Assembly: GCA_035079385.1 (NCBI GenBank)
Contig: JAVHKY010000008.1
Span: 4,882,001 to 4,946,000, forward strand
Reading direction: 5' to 3'
DNA: 64,000 nt
Origin: Aspidiotus rigidus
Taxonomy: Eukaryota; Arthropoda; Insecta; Hemiptera; Diaspididae
Position 1 is the first letter of the stretch. Every line of letters starts with the position of its first letter. Position numbers and translations under genes: made by a program. The notes beneath the pieces were generated by a model. That model saw only the letters and a program-made list of their open reading frames with translations, made no database searches and was not told where the DNA came from. Positions 11,000 to 22,255 of this stretch are shown in pieces.

Positions 11000-12905
11000 C
11001 AAGTATCTGCCCAGAAATTGACTGAAAATTGTTGTCAAAATTGAGAGATAGAACGGCTCACCCGATAATACTCATTTTAAAATATTGCTAGATGTTGAGG
11101 CGGACCAATATATGTTTCAGGGATATCTCTGCAGAAATCGACTGGAAATTTTGACCAAAATTTAGTGACTGTATGGCTCACCAGATAATGGGCACTCATT
11201 TCAGACCAAAAAATGAGTGAAAATATTCTCAAAATTTTTAATCGACTAGAAATCAACTGTTCTCTTTCTTCAACTTTAAGTCGATTTTTAGTTTTTTCGT
11301 AATGTACGCTGGTTGATTCAAATCGACGTCGATCTGGAGTGGATTTTGAGTTGTATTTTCCCCTTTTTGTCATCGTCCTAAAATTGACTGCTCTGTCGTA
11401 TCAATTTCAAGTTCTAGTGTAAGCTGGTCGACTTCAAATCAAAGTCGATCTAGAGTCGATTTCGAGTTGATTTTTTCAAATTTTCTTATTGACCAGAAAT
11501 CGACTGCGCAGTTGCAACATTAACCGTCCATTTTTAGTTTCCTGGAAAAATGAGGTATTATCAACTTTAAATCGACCTAAAAGCGACATCGATCTGCTAA
11601 AGTCAATTTCGAGTCGATTTCTCAAAATTTTTTATCGACCCGAAATCGACTGTTTTGTTACATAAATTTCAAGTCGATTTATAGTTCTTTCGTAATTTAC
11701 ACCGGAGGACTTTAAATCGACCTCAAATCGACGTTGATTGAAGTCGATTTCGCAAGATTGTTCATCAACCTGAAATCGACCGCTCTTTTAGCTCGATTCA
11801 AGTCGATTTCTTTGTGTAAGCTCGAAGTCGACCTGGATTGAGTCGATTTTTGCAAATCTTTTTATTGACCTGAAATCGAGTGCCCTGTCGCCGCCATTAA
11901 CGGTCGATGTCTGGTTTCCTGGAAATGTAAGATACTCGACTTTGATCGTCCTCAAATCTATGTTGATCCGAGCGATTTCTTTAGATTTTTTACCGACCTA
12001 AAATCGACCGCTCTTGAGGATCGATTTCAAATCGATTGTAATTCTGGTGTGAGCAGAACGAAGTCGACACGGGGTCGATTTTGAGTCGATTTTCCCTACT
12101 TGTTTTTTGGACCAAAATTCATTGCTCTGTTGTAATCATTAATAGTCGATTTTTAGTTTTTTGGAAATGTAAGCTAGTCGACTTTAAATCGGCCTCAAAT
12201 TGACGTCGATCGGCTGACGCCAATTTCGAGTAGATTTCTCAGAATATTTTATCGACTCAAAATCGACTGCTTTGTTAATTGTTGCATCAATTTCAAATTT
12301 CAAATCAATTTGTAGTTTTCCGGCAATTTACACCGGAGGACTTTAAATCGACCTCAAATCGACCTCAACCTAGTGTTGATTTCTCAAAATCTTTTATCGA
12401 TCTGAAATTGACTTGTCTTTTAGATCGATTCCACGTCGATTTGATGTTCTTGTGTAAACTAGTCGATTTCAAATCGAAGTAGACCTGCGGTCGATTTTGC
12501 GAGTTGATTTCCTAAAATCTTTTATTGATCTCGACTGCTCTCTTACGGCGCTTAACAGTCGATTTTTAGTTTTCCGGAAATGTAAGGGAATCGACTTTTA
12601 GTGGGCCTCAAAACGACGTCCATCTGACGTCGATTTTGAGTCTATTACTCAAAATTTTTCATCGACCAGAAATCGATTGCTCTTCTGGGTCGATTTCAAG
12701 TCGATTCTTTTAGTGTAAGCTGGTCGACTTCAAATAGAAGTCGACCTGGAGTGGATTTGGAGTTGATTTCTCTAAATTTTTTTATTGCCTTGAAACTCGT
12801 ATTTACAGTCGATTTTTAATTTCTTGGAAATGTGAGGTAGTCGAGTGTAAATCTATCTTAGACCGATGTCGATCTGAAGTAGATTTTGAGTCGCTTTCCC
12901 AATAT
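11000..12905. repeat. Diverged satellite of about 127 bp, TCGA-rich, main block
   Basis: A recurring landmark (GACGTCGATCTG and variants) falls near 11330, 11448, 11594, 11722, 11835, 11960, 12068, 12205, 12365, 12482, 12615, 12740 and 12868, giving about 13 units of 108-160 bp, mean about 128. Each unit also contains TTTATCGACCTGAAATCGAC and AAGTCGATTT variants. Copies are strongly diverged, so the array is old. Related blocks occur at 9.3, 13.4, 27.2, 35.6 and 36.8 kb. Confidence 0.8.
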
Positions 12906-13031
12906 AGTTCTTTCATAATCAGAGGCAGATTTAGATGATGACTTTTGAGAGGGGAAATCAAGGACTTTTTCAATATTTGATAAGCAAAAAAAAAAAAAGA
13001 AGATCTCACGCTTTTCCTTGAATTTACTTTT

Positions 13032-13262
13032 TAGCGGAGAACCCGCTATCCCTTTTGTTGAGGGGGTACTTTCAGGAAATTTTCGTTCGCGAGCGGTCTG
13101 AGGTTGATGACGTCTCGGAGAGGGGGGGGGGGGGGGAATTAGAAAAATTCCGAATCTTGAGGCATAATATATGACAGGAGAGGTACTTAGAAAAATTTCT
13201 ACTCTCGAGGCTAATATGATAGGAAGGACGAGGGGACGCAGAGAACCTGTTTTATGGAGTAC
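13032..13262. mobile_element. Inverted-repeat family member with a TAGCGG-type end hairpin
   Basis: The left end is the hairpin TAGCGGAGAACCCGCTA (13032-13048; one stem mismatch). The interior has two 45-bp-type units (13140-13230) and a 17-base G run. The right end (13230-13262, ACGCAGAGAACCTGTTTTATG) matches the end module at 4470-4515 in the same direction. It interrupts the TCGA satellite. Confidence 0.5.
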
Positions 13263-13439
13263 CTTGAAAGGGCGCTATGAGTCTTATGGTTTTGCATCAG
13301 GCTCATTGAAGAGGCTACGCCTTCCGCAGTGTTATAAGGGTTTTGCGGGTTCCCCACTCACCGTTGCAAAACTGCATCCTAATTTTTTCCCTCTTATTTT
13401 TTAGGTTTAATTTTTCTGGAGGGGGTGAGTCCCCCCTCC

Positions 13440-13785
13440 GTTAATCCATTCCTGCGTAACGTATACCGGTCGACTTTAAATCAACCTCAAATCCACGTCG
13501 ATCTGAAGTCGATTTCTCCAAATTTTCTTATCGATTCAAAATCGACTGCTTTCCTGGGTGGATTTCAAGTCGATTTGTATAGTTTTATAGTAAGCTGGGC
13601 GACTTCAAAACGGCCTCAAATCGCTGTCGTTCTGGAGTGGATTTCGAGTTGGATTTTCTACATTTCTCGAATGTTCCAATGAAATTGTCCACTCATAGTC
13701 GATTTTTAGTTTTCTGGGAATGTAGGGTGATCGACTTTAAATCAACCTCAAATTAACGTCGATCTGAAGTCGATGTACATTCATC
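13440..13785. repeat. TCGA-rich satellite, continuation after an interruption
   Basis: Three more units, with landmarks near 13498, 13627 and 13758 (spacing 129 and 131). The 12905-13440 stretch that splits the satellite contains the inverted-repeat element at 13032-13262. Confidence 0.75.
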
Positions 13786-16022
13786 CCCTTATAACGTTTG
13801 TCTGTATTGTTAACTTCACTACTCACAGACAGTTACGAAACCGACTCAATCGCCGTTTGGTCGAAACGGGATCGAATCTGCATCGAAATGTTTCATCGCA
13901 AGGAAGGAAGGGAGGTCATTCACTTCCTTACCGAGGTTATGTTTGGAGCATTGTCTGGAATGCACTCGTTAGGCAATGGTTGATTCATTGGCTAGGTTGT
14001 AGATTGGGCCTACGTGTAGTCTAATTGTAATGAGATTAGACTTCCGTACAGGTGGGCAAGGATCTTCCCACTGATGCTTTTTCTTAAGTGGAATAAGTAT
14101 TTCGTTGATATTCTTATCGAAAATAATCCCTAAGAAGAAAGGATGCCCTGTGATAGTTTCCTCTTGGATAAGAGCTCGAAAATTTGAAACTTTTTACTTC
14201 AGTTGAAGATGAAAACGGTAAGGAGATAACTGAAGAAACTTTGTGCCTTCTCGGTTACAAAAAGATACTCATCGAGGAGTGAGAAATGGAAGATATCGAA
14301 GAGTATAGAGAATTACATCTTGTCCGTTTAAAACTAATCCTCGCACGTAAAATCTTAGACTCGCAGCCCTCGTGTAAAAAAAAAAAACCTATAAATTTCA
14401 GCGACATTATTTATCGTTCACTTCATATTTAGGAGTATATTAAGTTGCAAGAACAAAAATAATAGTATATATCAGCAGCGGTTAAGTATTCGATTTGGGA
14501 ATAAAAGAGGTATACCTATATAACAGGGCGAAGTTACGATATATATTCGTTTTGTATTTAACTTCGGAACTTGTATGACCGAAGTTCGCGCCGAACGCCG
14601 CACCTTTCTCGGCGAGAACACGCGAGGGCGGAGCGCTGCAAATCCATTAATCAAGGGTGTCAAGTAATGCGCGGTAATGTTAGGATGCGGATAAGCTCAT
14701 TAGGGACTCAAATAGTAATCCAATTAGTGGTGTTGATAGCGATAACGACGAGCTGAACGTTATGTACTGCATGCGTATACACAGTATGTAGCAGCTTGAT
14801 ATGTTTATCAATTTCGACGAATACTTTTTCGAACTTGGCGCATGTTTTTGACGGAATGGGCACGAGTATATGTAAGCATGGTTACCACGTATGCGCGGTG
14901 CAGCTTACAAGACTAATTTACTAATTAATTATAGGCTAAGTATTGCGTTATAAATTTGACTAAAAAGAATGCGCCAAACGTTTCACCTCTCACGCTCCCG
15001 TTTTGTTGCTGCTTCCTTAGGAAGATTTCGTCTCCGTCGAGAGACGTATAATATACTCGTACAAAAGGCCATAAGAATAACATTTCTTCCACAGAACGGA
15101 AATTGATGAACCACTCAAGTGATGGAGTACATCGCGACCATATCCGGTGTATTATTAATTTGTTAGGCTTATATATGTTTACGGACAGACGACTAATGAA
15201 CTTTGGTGAGAACTCGTACTGTATATCACATTTTATCGAGTAAGTAATAATTTTTTATGAAATGAAAATTTTCAGAAGGATGACTTTTGACATGATCTCT
15301 CGTTCGTATACGTAGGAAGAGCTCGGACAGAAGACCATCTCAGATATATCTCTTTCCCCTCCTTGAACGAAACCCCATGGAGCAGAAAAAGTAATGAGTT
15401 TTAAAGGGTGTTGAATAAAAAATTTCACACTTATCGAAGTCAATCAAAACTTGGAACATTTCATTTAAGGATAAAAATACGGCTGTCTCTTCTTCAAATC
15501 AAAACTTCTTGATATAAGTTAGGATTGAAAAGGAACCGACGATGCCCCAGATTCAATCGATCGTAAATTATCAATTATATCGATGTTCACTTCTATATAT
15601 GAAGATATCGACTTTTGTTGGACGGTATTTTTAGAACAGGAGAATCAAGTAAGTTGTAAGTGAAGGCAATCCACTGTGGCACATGCTATTAGAGTGCCAG
15701 GGGAAATAAAGTACAGGCTCGTATAATTTATACGTCTGTACCTTATTTCCCCTAGCATGTAAGTTGTAAAACAGGGCACAACTTACAGGGTGTGTAAAAA
15801 ATTATCTGCAGTTAGACTTCCATATATTGAAATAAGAGTAATCGAAACATAAATTTGCAAAAACCGCAGAAACAGCACCGTAGCAAGGTAGATAGGGGGA
15901 GGGAGGATGAATTTTCTGGAGACGTTTCGTAAGTTTTAGATAATTCCTGGCCCAAATTGAAATAACATTCAGGTTTCGAATCGATACGTTGTTCTAATTT
16001 ATGGTTATTCATATTACCAAGA
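13786..16022. other. Unassigned intergenic sequence
   Basis: No gene recognised. Short open frames at 13773-14024, 14472-14756 and 15255-15443 have no known motif. A CG-richer patch lies at 14580-14645. The only structured item I see is the hairpin at 15681-15760. Confidence 0.4.
15681..15760. repeat. 80-base hairpin with three stacked stems
   Basis: The outer stem is ACATGCTA (15681-15688) with TAGCATGT (15753-15760). The middle stem is AGGGGAAATAAAGTACAG (15699-15716) with CTGTACCTTATTTCCCCT (15736-15753), one mismatch. The inner stem is CGTATAA/TTATACG (15720-15726 and 15728-15734). It could be a tiny inverted-repeat element or a small-RNA precursor; the sequence alone does not decide. 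Confidence 0.6.
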
Positions 16023-17416
16023 AGAGTGTACACCCGAAGGTGTAGCAAATTATATTGAACCACAAGAAAATCAGCCGCTAAACGTTTTCGGTTAAACAAC
16101 CATCATCGGAGCGTAAACGAAAGCGACTGAATCCAACATCAACAAAAGACAGAGGGAGTTAACCAGAAGATCATGATTTAACCAGCGAGTCATCGAAGTT
16201 TGAATCATTCTCATATGTATACTAGCTCAATCAGACCCTCTTTAGGAATGAACCTGTTTAAAAACCGTGAAGTCTTCGTTATTCCGGTGTCGTATGATTT
16301 CTATATTTTCTAAAGCCAGCCGTTTAAAATATGAGTTCTCCCTATGGAGGAGGATATCAGAGCCTTCCTTGAATTTATGGCCCTTCTCGAGTAGATGATC
16401 AGCAAAAGCCGACTCACCCAAATTACCCTTCTCCCACGCTTTTCTATGCTCCTCAATTCTTATTTGGAGCTGACGCCCGGTCATCCCTATATAAATACCT
16501 GGGCAATCGTTGCAGGCAATACTGTATACCCCACTTCGCTCGACTGGAGGAATCGGGTCCTTCAATTTCACAGATAAACTTTTTACAGTATTAATATTAT
16601 AAAACGCCGGCCGGAACCCAAAACCTGCCCAAGTAAGGGAGTCTAATCCAACGTTTTCTACTGTTATGCAAATCCCTAGGGAGGGAGGTGGTAGAATCGA
16701 GGCATTTTCTCGTAAGCCTCCTTCGGACCATTAAGTCAATGTCCACTCTAACTTGGTTCACTCTGGCCAGGTACTTAATCGTCCCTAGATCCTTCTGGAA
16801 AGCATCCTGACTCAAAGGAATATGAGTCAGTCGATGTATCAAGCTATTGAATGTAGCGATCTTGTGTGCAGCGGGACAAAAAGATGACCCGTGGATTGTT
16901 ATATCGGTCGAGGTTTCTTTTCTATAAATACCAAATTCGTGGACACCATCTCTAATAAATGTGGACCAATCCAAGAAATTTATTAATAATCCGCCAACTT
17001 CCAGAGTGGATTTTATGGAAGGATATCGGCCATTTAAGTAAGAAAGGAACTCACTAAGGAGTTCCACTGGGCCAGTCCACGCGCACAATATGTCGTCTAC
17101 ATACCTATGCCAGTAAAAGACGTAATTTAGGAGTACCTCCAATTCGACTTCAAATCTGGACATGAAAACCTCCAATATTAATGAGCCCAAAGGGGACCCA
17201 ATAGAGATCCCCACTTCTTCCAGGGATTCGAAAAATTTTCCCTCAAATTTACAAAAATTGGGAGTCCAACAAACTCTCAGAAGGTCGAAGAATTCTACCA
17301 ATTCCTCATGAGGGACACCAGTTTTTACAAGCAATTCGCCCATATGTTGGATTGCAACAGCCTTCGGGATGTGAGGAAATAATCCCATCACATCAAAGGA
17401 ACATAAAATCGTTTCC
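16023..17416 (-). pseudogene. Penelope-like element B: reverse transcriptase plus GIY-YIG endonuclease, 5'-truncated
   Basis: On the minus strand, 16597-17391 encodes most of a PLE reverse transcriptase: GLFPHIP near the start, ISIGSPLGSL, YWHRYVDDIL with the catalytic aspartates intact, NFLDWSTF, FGIYRKETSTD and HRLTHIPLSQ. At 16242-16571 follows the GIY-YIG endonuclease: GVYSIACNDCPGIYIGMTG, QIRIEEHRKAW, FADHLLEKGHKF and ENIEIIRHRN. A 32-bp deletion at about 16620, relative to copy C, shifts the frame between the two domains, so no single protein can be made. Homology to copy C ends at 17416 within the RT, so the 5' end is missing. The 3' limit is about 16023, where identity with copy C stops (62500). 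Confidence 0.9.
16076..16113 (-). ncRNA. Hammerhead-ribozyme-like fold at the 3' flank of PLE-B
   Basis: Read on the minus strand from 16113: CGCT (stem I), CCGATGA (core; canonical CUGAUGA with U4 changed to C), an extra T, GGTT-GTTT-AACC (stem II with 4-base loop), GAAA, a minimal stem III around ACGT, then TT and AGCG, which pairs with the CGCT. Order and spacing fit a minimal hammerhead with a very short stem III, the type known from PLE terminal repeats. The U4 change and the bulged T suggest it is weak or dead. Confidence 0.45.
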
Positions 17417-17437
17417 TTACTGGCTTATGGTTATTTT

Positions 17438-17820
17438 AACAGGGAACCTGTTCTATGGTTATTTATTTATTTTTTTTTCGTTTTGAGAAATTTGCCATGC
17501 GCCGTCCGGCAAAAAAATTGGAAAAATTTTTACTCTCGAGCCTAATATGATATAGGACAGGGACTTGGAAAAATTTCAACCTTCGAGCTATGTATGATAG
17601 GAAGGGGACTTGAGAAAATGTCGACTCCCCACCTATATATTTCGAAGTCCCTAAAATAGGTCAAGTTCACTGATGACTTTTTATTTTATACTAGGTTTAT
17701 AGTAGGTCCAGCCCTCCTTCATGCTAGCTTTATACTAGGTAAGCTTGCTTGAATTCTCAATACCAAAACCAATTTGACTCATAAATTCGTTTAATTCGTT
17801 AAGGAAGCCGTCGTTTTTCT
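17438..17820. mobile_element. Inverted-repeat family member (left end hairpin to right end module)
   Basis: The left hairpin AACAGGGAACCTGTT (17438-17452) follows a T run. About two 45-bp-type units follow, then a GTATAAA-rich stretch (17680-17740), then the right end module with CGTTAAGGAAGCCGTCG at 17796-17812. The right hairpin is degenerate. It starts about 20 bases beyond the truncation point of PLE-B. Confidence 0.6.
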
Positions 17821-17914
17821 AAGTCTCCCTCCTACATTATATATACTGTAGCTCGAGAGTCAAAAGTTTTCCAAGTCCCCCTCCTCTCATATTAGGCTCA
17901 AGAGTAGAAATTTT

Positions 17915-18049
17915 AACAGGAAACCTGTTTTATCGGAGGGTAATTTAAAGATTTATTTAGAGGAAAAACCAAAGCAGTGAAGGACAAAGTTCAAGCTGTA
18001 TAGAAATGACAATGCACACTAGTGACTCACATAAAACAGGTTCCCTGTT
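17915..18049. mobile_element. 135-bp miniature inverted-repeat element
   Basis: It starts AACAGGAAACCTGTT (17915-17929) and ends AACAGGTTCCCTGTT (18035-18049). Adjoining TTTAT and ATAAAA segments extend the inverted match to about 19 bp. The interior has none of the 45-bp units, so this is the shortest member in the window. A related tail module (18055-18100, ending GGGCTGTGAG then T) follows, as at 4965-5001. Confidence 0.6.
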
Positions 18050-18179
18050 TGCCTGATTTAACAAAGTTAATGAAGGCAACCCCGAGTAGCTCACCATGTG
18101 GGCTGTGAGTTTTTCTCCAAGTCCCCCTCCTATCATATATAGCTTGGACGGCGAAATTTTCACACTGTCATCAGTTGAT

Positions 18180-18785
18180 GTGACGTCATAGCGATAGAAT
18201 TTATAAGCTGAGTTTTATTGTTCATTCTACAAATATTTGGCTTGATTGACAGGTAATTGGTATTTAATCTAATGAGAGGGAGTAACACAGTTTTGCATCG
18301 TGAAAGGAAAAGACGTGTATTACTTAGTGTTTTTTGTTATCAGTACGTGTATTGTCATTGATTTTTTTTTCAAATATTATTTTATTCATTCCCCCCGCCC
18401 CCTAGAAATTTGTTACCCTTGTATCTCCCTTTCCACCGCACCTTTGTTTTTTTCTTTTTTTCTTCATACACCCTTTATTGTGAAAATAAAAAAAAAATAA
18501 ATAATAAAAAAAAATAATAATAAACAAAATAAAAAATAAAGATGAAAATGAAAAGAGAAACATTACACAACAAGGAAGAGAAAAACAAAATTACAGAAAT
18601 TTAGAAGGAAGAAAAAAAAATACAAAAATACAAAATTACAAAATAATGATAATAAAAAAAAAATAAAAAATTAGAAGCCATTGCAGACGTTGCAATGGCA
18701 CAATTCCTTAACTCGACCTCTCAGGTGGTGTGGAACTGAGTTGATAATCTTGTCATATAATTCAAATCGAAATTATCATTCTACA
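18180..18785. other. Low-complexity A/T-rich stretch
   Basis: No gene. 18361-18420 is T- and C-rich, and 18484-18672 is almost entirely A with AATAAT words. Confidence 0.6.
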
Positions 18786-19160
18786 TTCCCTCCTATCATA
18801 TATAGCTCGAGAGTCGAAATTCTTCTAAGTCCCCCTCCTTTCATATATAGCTCGAGTCCCAAAATTTTTCTAAGTTTTTGGTTGGACGGCGGACGGTAGC
18901 TTGAAAGTCAAAATTCTTCCAAGTCCCCCCCCCCCTATTATATATAGCTCGAGACTTGAAATTCTTCTAAGTCCCCCTCCTTTCATATATAGCTCGAGAC
19001 TCGAAATTCTTCTAAGTCCCCCTCCTTTCATATATAGCTCGAGACTCGAAATTCTTCTAAGTCCCCCTCCTATCATATATAGCTCGAGACTCAAAATTCT
19101 TCCAAGTCCCTCTCCTTTCATATATAGCTCGAGACTCGAAATTCTTATAAGTCCCGTAAC
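18786..19160. repeat. 45-bp tandem array of the inverted-repeat family (inverted orientation)
   Basis: TATATAGCTC recurs at 18941, 18986, 19031, 19076 and 19121, a period of exactly 45 bases, with two further units to the left (18790-18880) interrupted by a TTGGACGGCGGACGG end-type segment. The unit is the reverse complement of the one at 51160-51530. Because 45 is divisible by 3, both strands stay open and give 15-residue protein-like repeats; these are not evidence of a gene. Confidence 0.9.
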
Positions 19161-19218
19161 TTAACCTAACCTGCGGACGCGGACGTTTTCTGAGGATGTA
19201 ATCTCCTAACAAAATGGA

Positions 19219-19235
19219 TAGCGGGTTCCCCGCTA
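19219..19235. repeat. End hairpin TAGCGGGTTCCCCGCTA
   Basis: A perfect 7-bp stem with loop TTC, which is GAA on the other strand. Flanked by an AACAAAATGG segment and a poly(A) run. It is the reverse-orientation counterpart of 13032-13048 and probably the right end of the element carrying the 45-bp array at 18786-19160. Confidence 0.6.
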
Positions 19236-19239
19236 AAAA

Positions 19240-21450
19240 AAAAAACAGGGTGTTGGAGGATGGCAACTAGGCCTTACCTCGAAATTTGTTATGAATTATG
19301 TAAGTCAAATTGTGATGGATTCCGGAAGATGTTTAAGGAAATGAAAGATATGAGGGAAAATGGATAATTCTTCGAATGAGAGAAGGTCAATAGCTCGGAG
19401 AGGGGTTGAAAAATCTAAATTCATACATTCTGAATAGAGTTTTTGTCTTAAATTTGGTAATTCTGAGCTTTTTTTTGAACGGTGTTTGTTATACCTATCT
19501 GAAGATTTGCAAATATTGGAATGGAGTTTGTGTAGAAGGCGGTGACGGGAGCGTGAATACAATTCTTATTAATCATATTTAATAGTGAAAACCTTGAGTT
19601 TGAGTAATTGAGGAAAATTTTTTGGTCTTCATCAAGTGTGCTGTGAGACTCTTGGTGACTTCATTCTTAAATTAATTATTGATTTATTCATCATTTTTCG
19701 TGTATCCGTAATAATTGATGCTAGTTTATCGTTGATTTGAGGTGTCTCAGGAAATGGGAGTATTATTTTCAATTTCCGTTTTTTATTTTTTCATTCTATT
19801 AAATTAGTAAGTTTGTTTTCTTTGTTTCTAGAAGGAAGCATTTAGGTGCTGGAATGTGTGAGAAGAAAAATCGTGTACTACTCACGCTACTGCGTGAATG
19901 TTTTTTTATTCATAATCTTAAAAATTTTTCATGCTCATAGCGGATATTGCGTACATCAAATCTACTTTTTCTTGTGTGGATGACTAGCAGTTCAGTTAAA
20001 ATGTTTTATGATTATTGTGACTCTTAGCGTCGACTCTTGTGTTTTATGTGTCACTTTGAAAGAACAAATTGAAAAATTAGTCTATTGAATTTTTTTTAAG
20101 TCAATAAATTAATTCTCACTCAGTCCCATTATTTCAGAGATGATGTTATCCACTTGAGTTACTGAGACTCTTCTCCTCCTTCTTACACAAATACACACAC
20201 AAAAATGGGCTAAATTAGTGAAAAAAATAAGAGTAACAAATAAGTCCTTCTAAAATTTTTTACCGAGGAACAGCATTATCAGATTATCACCCCTACATTG
20301 CATTGTTCGAAGCAAAATTTATCCACTCCAGGCCTTATAATATATCGAGAATAAATTCTGGTATGGTTTCTAAACTCGCTTCTTCGATTTTCAAAAATGA
20401 TTTAATCTCTGAAAATCGAAGCAAAAGTCATGATTCCCGTTTCTATAATATTTCCGAGAACGTCAAAGGATATCGCGATACGTATTCTTTTCCCGCGATG
20501 GTTCGGGTGTGAAAATACGAATATCGACATCACGAGTGGCTCGTGAAGGCGCAGAAGGGAGAGAGAGAGAAAAATAACGAACGGAGGAAACGAACGAGCG
20601 AAAAAATGAATTAGTTATGAAAAAGTCAGCTTCTCCCTAAAATAAAACAAAAACGAAAAAATAAAGGCGAAAAAACGGAAAACGAATAAGAAAAGAGGAA
20701 CGTGAAAAAAAAAGGAGATGTGGCCGGAAAAGCGTGCGTGAAAAAGAGAGAAAGAAAATCACCGAGAGAAGGAATTGATCGCGCGTAAAGGAATGTGAGG
20801 AAAAAATCAAAACAAATGGAGGATAAGTATATAATAGCCTCGTTTAAAAGGCGAATTAGTTAATATATACGGCAAACAATCCGCAGATAAGTTGGTACGA
20901 TAAAAACAACATCATTTTCGTCGCGTTTCAACACACACACCCCGAAAAGTATATCGCCCAATGAACGACGTCGTAGGCTTTGGGGATGGTTAATGGGAGG
21001 CGGCTTCGCGTCCCTTCGGACCGATAAAAAGCTTTCGACACCGTATATACAAGTGTTCGGCAGTTCTTAGACGCTGTTGAAGAGTTATAATTGTTCGTTC
21101 GCACGTTTGGAATTTATTTTCGAAAAAGAGAACAAAACAAGAGAAAAAAAAGTCATTCGTGTTAACTTCGTTTTATTTCGCCGTTTCGTCCTTTTCTTCC
21201 TTTTTCGTATCCACAACCGACCTTCTCTATACCGCTTTCGTCGTGTTCAATTTTTTGTGATTCTTGTTCTTTTTTGCAATATTTGATATTCTATATTTTA
21301 AAATTCGATAAATGTGCCCCCTTAAAAATGTGATAACTCGTAAAGGCGGGATGTGCTTCAAATCGAGTGAAATCATGCGATAAAACTTTTCGAGTGACTT
21401 CTGATCGAATTCGGTGTTTTTTCTAACTTGACGTACGAGTGAATCGTGCA
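19240..21450 (+). promoter_or_regulatory. Upstream region and probable 5' UTR of the slou gene
   Basis: No other gene or repeat family recognised in 19240-20500. 20560-20830 is rich in GAGAGA and GAAAAA, as in many insect promoters. A TATA-like GTATATACA at 21042-21050 lies about 400 bases before the start codon, but no initiator is clear. An in-frame TAA at 21424-21426 closes the frame before the ATG. The promoter position is a guess. Confidence 0.35.
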
Positions 21451-22255
21451 ATGATGACTATGACGATGATGCAACGTCTTTTACAAAGTGAGGAACGCAC
21501 GCACACCAATACATCACCCAGTATCGATGAATCCGATCGAAAACCGTCTTTCGAATCGCAATCGACTCTACCGGCGCCTTACCAGTTTACCAATCGTGAT
21601 AACAAAGAAGCGGTCTTAAATTATGGCAATAATAACCACCATCCGTTGTTCTTCAAATCTCTTACCAACAACACTAGTCAACAAGAAGCGGATATCGATC
21701 GACCACCTAAATCCAACAAGAAATCCTTTGTCAGCCCGAAAGATTGTGTTAAAAGCGAGTCATTCGCCAATGAAAATGGCTATTCGGAAGACCTGACTGG
21801 AAGGTTATCTTGTGAATCTGAGGACTCGATCGATGTCAATGATACGCGGATCAACTCGGGGGAAGATTATCGTGACAGTATTAAAGAGGAGGATGTCAGA
21901 TCTCCGGTTGATTTAACCAATAGAAGACTACCAGTGACGTGTTGCGGAGACGATGGTAGTGGTGAGAATAAAAGTGATGTTGATGCCACGATCGTGACCT
22001 ATCGACATTCTGCCATGTGTACGAGCACGTCAGATGAGAATTCGACGAATATAGATGATAGTTATATTACGGATGAGAAACCTATCGAACCCTCTACCAG
22101 AAGACTTGCTTTTTCAGTCGAGAATATCCTAGATCCGAATAAATTTACCGGTAAACAAATCGAAGACAGTGTTAAAGAAAAATTTTCGCTGCCATACAGT
22201 TGGAGACCGCATCTTGACTTTATAAATTCTTCTCCCGTTAATATCAATCGAACAG
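21451..22255 (+). CDS. slou: slouch/NK1-class homeobox protein, exon 1
   Basis: Codes for residues 1-268 and the first base of codon 269. The ATG at 21451 is the first in frame after the TAA at 21424. The polar, serine/aspartate-rich N-terminus ends with FSVENILDPNKF (residues 221-232, 22111-22146), the EH1/TN-type repressor motif of NK1 proteins, which binds Groucho-class corepressors. The donor site is ACAG|GTAAG at 22255/22256. Joining to the acceptor at 38995/38996 gives a split GAT (Asp) codon and an unbroken frame of 470 residues in all. Drosophila slouch is a mesoderm and nervous-system transcription factor that sets muscle founder identity; the same nuclear role is inferred here. The exon is free of repeats. 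Confidence 0.9.

Noticed and set aside
18870..19164. Open frames on both strands with 15-residue repeats
   Set aside because: They arise because the DNA repeat is exactly 45 bp; the same holds at 51053-51474. Both strands are open at once and there is no known domain.
21439..21450. GTG start four codons upstream of the slou ATG
   Set aside because: Eukaryotic initiation at GTG is not expected; the ATG at 21451 follows an in-frame stop at 21424 and fits the gene.
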